Shown one piece after another: positions 7,178 through 11,450 of a stretch of DNA of 11,450 nucleotides (positions are counted from its first letter, which is position 1; each line of letters opens with the position of its first letter). This DNA comes from Acholeplasmataceae bacterium UBA6235 (GTDB lineage Bacteria > Bacillota_I > Bacilli_A > Acholeplasmatales > UBA5453). A program made the translations under genes and the position numbers. The DNA lies in contig DJWH01000011.1 in NCBI GenBank assembly GCA_002441525.1, forward strand, positions 1 through 11,450, in the 5' to 3' direction. The notes below the pieces were generated by a model. It saw nothing but the letters and a program-made list of their open reading frames with translations. It did not search any database and had not been told where the DNA came from.

Positions 7178-7817
7178 AGATCACTTTTAATAAATCATAT
7201 GGCTTACCAACAATGAATTCTGGTTTTAATGGTGCTAAATCTTTCATATCTCTAAAGCCCCATAAACAAGCAACCACTTCAAGTTTCGCGTTTTTACCCG
7301 TTTCAATATCCGCTTCAGAATCACCCACCAAATACACTTCATTTGGTTTCAAATCCATCGCTTTCAAGACTTTTTCAACCATACGTGGGTCGGGTTTCTT
7401 GATGCCATCCTCTGTCACCCCTAACGCAAACTCAAATAAACCAGGGAATTGACGTTTAATCAACTGTTTGACGGCTGCGTCTTGTTTGTTTGAAATGACT
7501 GCTAAACGATAACCACGTTTTTTAAACGCTTCTAATACTTCTGGAATCCCCTCATAAGGCGCAGTGGCTTCTTCGCTATGGGCTTGGTAATACGCATCAT
7601 AGAAGTTATAATACGTTTCAAAATCTGCTTTCGATACTTCTTCACCAATCGCGAGTTCGACGAGTTGTCTTGCCCCATTGCCTAAGAGTCGTCTGACCCC
7701 TTCTTCCGTCATGGTACCAAAGTTAAAATGACTCAACATGTAATTGATGGCGTTTGTCAAATCGGTTAATGTGTTTAAGAGTGTTCCATCTAAATCAAAT
7801 AAAATGGCTTTTTTCAT
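7176..7817 (-). CDS. HAD-superfamily phosphatase (phosphoglycolate phosphatase / PpaX-like)
   Basis: The 213-residue protein has all four HAD motifs. Motif I is DLDGTL with nucleophile Asp8 and acid/base Asp10, motif II is VISN with Ser109, motif III is Lys141 in KKPDP, and motif IV is VGDSEAD with Asp166 and Asp170. A helical cap domain occupies about residues 15-85, which is the subclass I arrangement seen in Gph and PpaX. It should be a cytoplasmic Mg-dependent phosphatase acting on a small phosphorylated metabolite (2-phosphoglycolate, pyrophosphate or a sugar phosphate); the substrate cannot be read from sequence. Its ATG overlaps the TGA stop of the Nudix gene by 4 nt (ATGA), and AAGGGG lies 7 bp before the start, so the two are translationally coupled. 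A house-cleaning role together with the Nudix enzyme is plausible inference. Confidence 0.9.
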   Translation of the reverse strand: MKKAILFDLDGTLLNTLTDLTNAINYMLSHFNFGTMTEEGVRRLLGNGARQLVELAIGEEVSKADFETYYNFYDAYYQAHSEEATAPYEGIPEVLEAFKKRGYRLAVISNKQDAAVKQLIKRQFPGLFEFALGVTEDGIKKPDPRMVEKVLKAMDLKPNEVYLVGDSEADIETGKNAKLEVVACLWGFRDMKDLAPLKPEFIVGKPYDLLKVI

Positions 7818-8362
7818 AGTAATCCCCTTTCGATGATTTTCTTATAAATCGGTAACATTTCTGGTTCCGATACATACTCGGTGATTTTGGATAATTCAAC
7901 CCATTGTACCCCATGGGTTTCTTCGACATTTTGTTTCAGTGGTTCATTTTCATCCGCAATCAATATGAATGAGGCATTCAAATGCAAGTGGGATGAAATG
8001 GGTTTTCCTTTTTTATAATGAAACCACACGGGTAATACTTCGATGCTGACAGGTTGTGTGCTTTTCACTTTAAAGTTGGACAATCCTGTTTCTTCTTGAG
8101 CTTCTTTGATCGCGACAGCTAAGAAGTCTTGTTGGCCATCCATATGTCCACCTGTCCAACCCCATGAATCGTATAACTTATGGTAGATCAATAAGGTTTT
8201 GGTCATGGATGCGTTAAAAATCATCGCTGAGGACGAAAAATGCATGGCTGGGTGTCGTTCAAATAGCGATACCCCATAGTGCTTGATGGCGTCCATAATA
8301 TAGGCTAAATCGGATACTTCTAAATCCGATTTGGGTTGATAGTCATTAAATAAATCGATCAT
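7814..8362 (-). CDS. Nudix hydrolase
   Basis: The 182-residue protein carries a Nudix box at 72-94 (G72, K86 E87, E90 E91, G93), the Mg-binding helix that cleaves nucleoside diphosphates linked to another moiety. Compared with the consensus GX5EX7REUXEEXGU, the first Glu is Gln78 and the Arg is Lys86. The two metal-binding glutamates of the EE pair are kept. The box is preceded by a GGHMDG stretch, as in a clade with GGHADG. The N-terminal 40 residues are an extra helical region, and the core beta strands start at HFSSSAMIF (41-49). AAGGAG lies 8 bp before the ATG. It is the first gene of a two-gene operon with the HAD phosphatase and has a promoter at 8392-8420. Substrate unknown. Confidence 0.9.
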   Translation of the reverse strand: MIDLFNDYQPKSDLEVSDLAYIMDAIKHYGVSLFERHPAMHFSSSAMIFNASMTKTLLIYHKLYDSWGWTGGHMDGQQDFLAVAIKEAQEETGLSNFKVKSTQPVSIEVLPVWFHYKKGKPISSHLHLNASFILIADENEPLKQNVEETHGVQWVELSKITEYVSEPEMLPIYKKIIERGLL

Positions 8363-8391
8363 CGGTGCGTCTCCTTAATAGATTATTTTCT

Positions 8392-8420
8392 ATTATACAA
8401 CAAATGACCCGTTTACCCAA
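8392..8420 (-). promoter_or_regulatory. Sigma-A promoter of the Nudix-HAD operon
   Basis: On the minus strand TTGGGT (8415-8420) is followed after 17 bp by a perfect TATAAT (8392-8397), 29 bp before the ATG at 8362. The -35 hexamer and the spacing are identical to those of the lipoprotein promoter at 2994-3022. Confidence 0.7.
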
Positions 8421-8441
8421 AACTTTTTTCGCATATAAGGG

Positions 8442-8470
8442 TTGATTTTAAAAAATTAGTATGTTATCAT
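8442..8470 (+). promoter_or_regulatory. Promoter of the tRNA-Lys gene
   Basis: TTGATT (8442-8447), a 17-bp spacer and TATCAT (8465-8470) end 17 bp before the mature tRNA 5' end. It is divergent from the Nudix promoter, with 21 bp between the two -35 elements. Confidence 0.65.
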
Positions 8471-8487
8471 ATTCGTGCTGAAAAAAT

Positions 8488-8563
8488 GCACCCTTAGCTC
8501 AGTTGGTAGAGCAAATGACTCTTAATCATTGGGTCCACGGTTCGAGCCCGTGAGGGTGTACCA
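8488..8563 (+). tRNA. tRNA-Lys, anticodon CTT
   Basis: The 76-nt sequence folds into a complete cloverleaf. The acceptor GCACCCT pairs with AGGGTGT, the D stem GCTC with GAGC, the anticodon stem AATGA with TCATT, and the T stem CACGG with CCGTG around TTCGAGC. The 7-nt anticodon loop CTCTTAA gives anticodon CTT (reads AAG, Lys). The discriminator is A and the 3' CCA is encoded. The first acceptor pair is a G1-U72 wobble. It is a single-gene unit with its own promoter and terminator. Confidence 0.95.
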
Positions 8564-8570
8564 TTTAAAG

Positions 8571-8609
8571 AATAAAGCCTAACTCAAACGAGTAGGCTTT
8601 TTTGTTGTT
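8571..8609 (+). repeat. 39-bp direct repeat, copy 1 (contains the tRNA terminator)
   Basis: These 39 bases are identical to 8836-8874. The repeat covers the entire terminator hairpin, its T-tract and the following GTTGTT. Identity ends sharply on both sides: G8570 versus A8835, and T8610 versus A8875. Confidence 0.95.
8574..8603 (+). terminator. Rho-independent terminator of the tRNA-Lys gene
   Basis: AAAGCCTA (8574-8581) pairs with TAGGCTTT (8593-8600), continuing as CTC/GAG after a bulged A8582, with an AAAC loop and a T6 run (8598-8603). It begins 10 bp after the tRNA CCA end. Confidence 0.9.
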
Positions 8610-8705
8610 TAAATTGCATTCTTTTTATTTTGAGTCGATGTAATGTTTGCTCCTAAAGTTTCTACCTTCGATTAATTATTCATAAACATGACTCTTTAAT
8701 TATCA

Positions 8706-8732
8706 TTGACAAACATAGGTTTTCATTATAAT
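8706..8732 (+). promoter_or_regulatory. Promoter of a putative small RNA
   Basis: A perfect TTGACA (8706-8711) precedes a perfect TATAAT (8727-8732) with a short 15-bp spacer; the overlapping TAATAT (8729-8734) would give 17 bp. No plus-strand coding frame follows. The predicted start near 8739 coincides with the first base of a long inverted repeat, which supports a real transcription unit. Confidence 0.6.
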
Positions 8733-8738
8733 ATTTTA

Positions 8739-8868
8739 TCGAGTTAGCATTAACAGGAAGTCTGGCAATTGAGAGCAATTCAATCTGTAAATGCTAACTC
8801 GCTTATATAAATTCAGACAGTATTTGAATCCAAAAAATAAAGCCTAACTCAAACGAGTAGGCTTTTTT
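8739..8868 (+). ncRNA. Putative small RNA of unknown family, about 130 nt
   Basis: From the predicted start to the terminator there is no coding frame but clear secondary structure. CGAGTTAGCATT (8740-8751) pairs perfectly with 8790-8801. After an A-A mismatch (8752/8789) the stem continues as ACAG/CTGT (8753-8756 with 8785-8788). Inside is a further 5-bp hairpin, AATTG/CAATT (8767-8771 with 8776-8780), with an AGAG loop. A small stem ATTCA/TGAAT (8811-8815 with 8825-8829) and the terminator follow. I do not recognise it as 6S, SRP, tmRNA or RNase P RNA. The neighbouring plus-strand gene is tRNA-Lys and the downstream gene is convergent, so it is unlikely to be an mRNA leader. It could also be a decayed element. 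This unit fills most of the 309-bp gene-free stretch after the tRNA; 8610-8705 holds nothing I can name. Confidence 0.5.
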
Positions 8869-8874
8869 GTTGTT
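8836..8874 (+). repeat. 39-bp direct repeat, copy 2
   Basis: Identical to 8571-8609, 265 bp downstream. Its last two bases fall in the TAA stop codon (8873-8875) of the endonuclease gene on the other strand. Confidence 0.95.
8839..8868. terminator. Terminator shared by the putative small RNA and the convergent endonuclease gene
   Basis: The hairpin is the same as the tRNA terminator, with a T6 run on the plus strand (8863-8868). On the minus strand it begins 4 bp after the endonuclease stop and is followed by a run reading TTTATTTTTT, so it probably works in both directions. Confidence 0.8.
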
Positions 8875-9853
8875 ATAAAACCAGTTGTAAGAAACCAAAA
8901 GACTGATTTGGTAAGAAGGTCGTGGTTTCTACTTTGGTCAAATCCTGGATGGTTTTATTTTCCCAGATTAAATGGACATATTCTGGTTTATCGATGAATG
9001 GGTTACGGTTGCCTTGAGCATTGAAGATCACTTCATTGCGTTTGACTTCAAACGCGTCCACAGGGTCTAATTTATGCCATTCCAGCAAGACAGAGAGTTT
9101 CCCCATGGTGATTCGGTCCATGGTATAGGTTTCGCCATCTTCAAAACCCTCATCGGCGAGTTCTAAGAAATCATACATGACTGCCATATAAAATAAAATT
9201 CTCGCAACATCCCCACGGTGTTCATCCCCTGGGTAATAACCCCCATCGGTATTGATCTGATTTTCACCGCTGTTATCTGTGAAAATACGGTCACTTCTCG
9301 ATGCGTTTACGGATTGAATAATAGCTCTCAAGTTATGAAGGTCAGAGGCCTGGTTACGCTGTGAACCAGTCACTCTAGGAATCCCCAATCGAGAGTTCGG
9401 CCAGACGTGTTCGCGTGTCCAAGTGGTGCCGTCCCAAGTCGATGAAACGGTGGCTGAATTGTAGATTGCAAGCACCTTCGAAGGGTCATTGAGTATGGCG
9501 TCAGCTTCCCCTAAGATTTGTCTCGCATCATCATAAGTGGTCGGTGAAAATCCTGTATTTATGATGGTATGTAATGTGGTTTTCAGTGCGTCACCGATAT
9601 CGTTGTTTGCGTCATAGTAATAGGTATTATTTTCAACCAACGTGTAATAGTAATAACCCGCTTCATTTTGTTCAGACCCATACGTTTGAGTCGCCGGTGG
9701 TTGATAGAAAAATACATAATAAAGAATGGCTAAAGCCAAAACAACGACGATGAGTAACAACATCAATGCCGGGTCTTGTTTGACCTTTTTCACTTTTTTT
9801 CGTACTACTTTTTTGAGTTCTTTTTGAACGGTTGTTTTCTTTTTGGTTGCCAT
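8873..9853 (-). CDS. Membrane-anchored endonuclease I family nuclease
   Basis: The 326-residue protein begins with a Lys/Arg-rich cytoplasmic segment (1-26) and a single hydrophobic helix at about 29-50. The nuclease domain should therefore face outward, as a signal anchor or a long signal peptide. The domain carries the endonuclease I (EndA/NucM, PF04231) landmarks: TREHVWPNSRLG with Glu148-His149, SDLHNLR (170-176), SVNASRSDR with Asn183, GDEHRGDVARILFYM (209-223), EWHKLDPVD (258-266) and RNPFIDKPEYVHLIW (283-297). The His-Asn pair belongs to the beta-beta-alpha metal fold that cuts DNA or RNA non-specifically. A role in degrading external nucleic acid for nucleotide uptake fits a host- or detritus-dependent bacterium, but that is inference. 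GAGGA lies 4 bp before the ATG and overlaps the stop of the upstream phosphodiesterase gene, so the two are co-transcribed. Confidence 0.92.
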   Translation of the reverse strand: MATKKKTTVQKELKKVVRKKVKKVKQDPALMLLLIVVVLALAILYYVFFYQPPATQTYGSEQNEAGYYYYTLVENNTYYYDANNDIGDALKTTLHTIINTGFSPTTYDDARQILGEADAILNDPSKVLAIYNSATVSSTWDGTTWTREHVWPNSRLGIPRVTGSQRNQASDLHNLRAIIQSVNASRSDRIFTDNSGENQINTDGGYYPGDEHRGDVARILFYMAVMYDFLELADEGFEDGETYTMDRITMGKLSVLLEWHKLDPVDAFEVKRNEVIFNAQGNRNPFIDKPEYVHLIWENKTIQDLTKVETTTFLPNQSFGFLQLVL

Positions 9854-9860
9854 AAAATCC

Positions 9861-10946
9861 TCACTTGGTTAATATAATCAAAGGTACCATCATTTCATCC
9901 TCGTGGATGCCAGCGTGGTGTGCTTTAAACTTACTTTGTTCTCGTATATTGAACATATATTTATCATATGCTAATGCCATATAATCACCAATAAAGTCAT
10001 CGAGTAATGGGTGTTTTTCTCCAAAACCCAATAGCTTTTGATTGTATAATTCGCTTTTCTTTAATAAGGTAAATTGATTGTTAAAATTACTTTTGAATAC
10101 CGCTTCAAAGGCTTGTTCTTGACCTTTTTTGACGAAGAAAGCCGTACTTCTTGGCTCGACAGACGGTTTTCTATCAAGTAGATCTAATATCGGATGATTG
10201 TATAAGGGTATACCTTCTACATCCACCAATCCGTGGTCAGCAATCACGATGATACACGTATCTTTCGAAACATTTTGATACAGTCTTTCGACTTGGTCAT
10301 TCAAATATTGAACTTGGGCTTTGACTTTGTCATTGAAGACACCTTCATCATGGATGGTGTAGTCTGGTTCAGTCCAATAGGTATAGGTAAAGGACGCTTC
10401 TTTTTGTTGGATTTGAATCAATGCGTCGACCATCAAATCAAAGCTTTTAAACCCGCCTATTTCAAAATCAGGAAACAATTTTTTGACATATAAAGATGGG
10501 TTTTGACGTTGGATTTTTTCCAAAATGGTTTCATATTTTAGGTGTGTATCTTTGAAGTTTTCTTTTAAAACATGGGTCTCATCATAAAAATCCTTGTTTA
10601 AAAAAACAACGGTATGACAATCTTCAAATCGGTTGTATTGTGTCCAACCGACATGTCCGTGTTCATAAGGGGTTAAGCCCGATAATACCGATGTTGTCGC
10701 GGCGACGGTAGTCGGTGGATAAACCGATGTCAACGCAGTTTTAACGTTTTTTCTAAAGAGTGTATTTGAATCGATATTATTGAGAATATTGATGCCCATG
10801 CCATCCAATAGTATCAACATGATATGCTTTTTACCTTGGATGTAGGGTTTCAATATATCTAAGGTGGCGTGATGGGTGTTTACCCCATAATGGTCTAAGA
10901 GTGTCGTCGACACATTTAAGATGGATTTTGTGTAGTTTGGAAACAT
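9861..10946 (-). CDS. Alkaline phosphatase superfamily phosphodiesterase / nucleotide pyrophosphatase-like protein
   Basis: The 361-residue protein has the metal-site set of the alkaline phosphatase/NPP superfamily. These are LILLDGMG with Asp48, a YPPTT nucleophile segment with Thr79/Thr80 before SVLSGLTPYEHG, DYTIH with Asp195 and His199, IADHG with Asp237-His238, and HHAGIHEDEMMVPLI with His343/His344. This matches type I phosphodiesterase/nucleotide pyrophosphatase-like proteins (PF01663), which hydrolyse phosphodiester or phosphomonoester bonds using two Zn ions. No signal peptide or membrane helix is seen, so it is probably cytoplasmic. A perfect AGGAGG lies 7 bp before the ATG. The endonuclease gene starts 7 bp after its stop. 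The T-run of the upstream gene's terminator runs directly into its ribosome binding site. The substrate is unknown; nucleotides or phospho-headgroups are both possible. Confidence 0.87.
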   Translation of the reverse strand: MFPNYTKSILNVSTTLLDHYGVNTHHATLDILKPYIQGKKHIMLILLDGMGINILNNIDSNTLFRKNVKTALTSVYPPTTVAATTSVLSGLTPYEHGHVGWTQYNRFEDCHTVVFLNKDFYDETHVLKENFKDTHLKYETILEKIQRQNPSLYVKKLFPDFEIGGFKSFDLMVDALIQIQQKEASFTYTYWTEPDYTIHDEGVFNDKVKAQVQYLNDQVERLYQNVSKDTCIIVIADHGLVDVEGIPLYNHPILDLLDRKPSVEPRSTAFFVKKGQEQAFEAVFKSNFNNQFTLLKKSELYNQKLLGFGEKHPLLDDFIGDYMALAYDKYMFNIREQSKFKAHHAGIHEDEMMVPLIILTK

Positions 10947-10959
10947 TTAATAACCTCCT

Positions 10960-10992
10960 AAAAAAAATAATCCACGCATTGGTAGATTATTT
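10960..10992 (-). terminator. Terminator or attenuator between the 66-residue protein gene and the phosphodiesterase gene
   Basis: Read on the minus strand, AAATAATCTAC (10982-10992) pairs with GTGGATTATTT (10965-10975) with one G-T wobble and a 6-nt loop. Eight T residues follow (10960-10967, the first three still in the stem). The stem contains the TAA stop codon (10987-10989) of the upstream gene. The T-run is immediately followed by the AGGAGG of the next gene. Confidence 0.8.
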
Positions 10993-11187
10993 GTTTGCGT
11001 TCAGTTTTAAAATCAGATAGTTTTGTTCAAACGCTTCTGGATATGGATAAGCCACTTCTCTCATACGTTTGAATAAAACGTAGACGAGACGACGATCCAC
11101 ATCGATTCTTGTGATGACGCCAGTTTCCTTCTCACCAACGACAGAAACTTTTTCGCCGATGATTCTAGATTCGTTACCCCATGACAT
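10987..11187 (-). CDS. Small probable SH3-barrel protein, function unknown
   Basis: The 66-residue protein has a compact beta-rich pattern: GEKVSVVGE (11-19), TGVITRIDV (22-30), RLVYVLF (33-39), and then a conserved-looking YPYPEAFE (47-54). The order (glycine turn, short strands, V-x-F, YPYP-AFE) resembles small KOW/Tudor-like SH3 barrels that bind nucleic acid or protein, and I have the impression that the YPYP-AFE ending recurs in bacterial proteins, but I cannot name a family. AAGGTGA lies 4 bp before the ATG, and there is an extended -10 promoter candidate at 11212-11220. It follows the ABC permease gene by 69 bp and ends in a terminator overlapping its stop codon. Confidence 0.75.
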   Translation of the reverse strand: MSWGNESRIIGEKVSVVGEKETGVITRIDVDRRLVYVLFKRMREVAYPYPEAFEQNYLILKLNANK

Positions 11188-11211
11188 ACAATCACCTTCC
11201 CTTACTTAAAT

Positions 11212-11220
11212 AGTATAACA
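11212..11220 (-). promoter_or_regulatory. Candidate extended -10 promoter for the 66-residue protein gene
   Basis: On the minus strand TGTTATACT gives a TGn extension and a TATACT -10, 24 bp before the ATG. No good -35 is present at the right distance, which is tolerated by extended -10 promoters. Confidence 0.4.
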
Positions 11221-11256
11221 TAACTTGTTTCGATTTGTTTTCATTAAACTTATCGA

Positions 11257-11450
11257 TTACGAAACAGAAATGCGTTTTTGATAGCGATAATAACCATAGA
11301 CCAAACCAACCAAAGTCAAGCCTGTAAAAACCAAAAAACTGATGTATTCGAATGGGTCTTGATTTTTCAAAATAGCCACTGGGTCAGAAAAGGTAAATGG
11401 ACTGACATACTTTAATGCTTTTAACCAGTCATTATCGGTTAAGGTGGAAA
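11257..11450 (-). CDS. C-terminal end of a probable ABC-2-type transporter permease (partial)
   Basis: The frame enters from the right edge and ends at TAA 11257-11259, giving 63 visible residues. It contains the segment LKYVSPFTFSDPVAIL (12-27), then a hydrophobic helix (about 35-54) and a short basic tail, YYRYQKRISVS. A SPF-FxDP motif before a final transmembrane helix with a basic cytoplasmic end is typical of ABC-2-type permeases that work with an ATPase to export drugs, lipids or peptides. The ATPase and the rest of the permease would lie outside the window. The call rests on a short piece. Confidence 0.6.
   Translation of the reverse strand, partial: STLTDNDWLKALKYVSPFTFSDPVAILKNQDPFEYISFLVFTGLTLVGLVYGYYRYQKRISVS

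Noticed and set aside
7814..7816. Mycoplasma genetic code (TGA as Trp)
   Set aside because: The Trp codons I checked are TGG, and TGA ends the Nudix and phosphodiesterase genes at normal lengths with correctly spaced downstream starts.
8739..8868. Identification of the structured segment as 6S, SRP (4.5S), Y RNA or a riboswitch
   Set aside because: It lacks the SRP GGAAG/GCAGC core, is shorter than 6S and has no large central bubble in the right place; the tRNA-like and Ro-binding parts of Y RNAs are not seen; and no plus-strand gene follows for a riboswitch to control.
8571..8874. The 39-bp repeats as a CRISPR array or insertion-sequence ends
   Set aside because: There are only two copies in direct orientation with a 226-bp interval, they are terminators, and no transposase, cas gene or terminal inverted repeats are present.

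Overview
This window looks like chromosomal sequence from a low-to-moderate GC Firmicutes/Mollicutes-type bacterium, with an Acholeplasmatales-like lineage as my best guess. The reasons are A/T-rich intergenic DNA, strong AGGAGG-type ribosome binding sites, short Rho-independent terminators, single-membrane features (a lipobox lipoprotein, an SdpI-family protein, a membrane-anchored nuclease) and Gln written mostly as CAA. Every Trp I checked is TGG and TGA serves as a stop (the Nudix and phosphodiesterase genes), so the standard bacterial code applies rather than the Mycoplasma UGA=Trp code. The assignment to a lineage is inference; no rRNA or marker gene is present.

Left part (1-3034): a large minus-strand membrane protein, cut by the left edge, has a CvpA-like N-terminus followed by about 90-residue degenerate repeats. 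Upstream of it on the same strand is a lipoprotein gene with its own promoter and terminator; the lipoprotein seems to consist of two copies of one beta-rich domain.

Middle (3035-7140): an alpha-glucan utilisation pair. A GH13 alpha-glucosidase (minus) and a GH13 cyclomaltodextrinase/neopullulanase-type enzyme (plus) diverge from a 157-bp region holding a cre/LacI-type operator that overlaps the plus-strand -35, plus a second inverted repeat. Both enzymes lack signal peptides, so they should act on imported maltodextrins in the cytoplasm. A small SdpI-family membrane protein follows the plus-strand enzyme and probably shares its transcript, which ends at a strong hairpin at 7143-7177.

Next (7176-8362): a two-gene minus-strand operon, Nudix hydrolase then HAD phosphatase, translationally coupled by a 4-nt ATGA overlap. 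Its promoter diverges from that of a tRNA-Lys(CTT) gene.

Non-coding stretch (8564-8872): two terminators carrying an identical 39-bp sequence, 265 bp apart, flank an apparently independent plus-strand transcription unit. It has a TTGACA/TATAAT promoter, a 12-bp perfect plus 4-bp imperfect stem-loop, and a terminator. This is the best candidate in the window for an undescribed small RNA.

Right part (8873-11450): minus-strand genes for the tail of an ABC-2-type permease, a 66-residue probable SH3-barrel protein, an alkaline-phosphatase-superfamily phosphodiesterase and a membrane-anchored endonuclease I. A terminator sits directly in front of the phosphodiesterase ribosome binding site, so the last two genes probably depend on read-through or on a promoter inside the upstream gene.

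Most of the window is ordinary housekeeping and sugar metabolism. I see no CRISPR array, insertion sequence, phage module or defence system.
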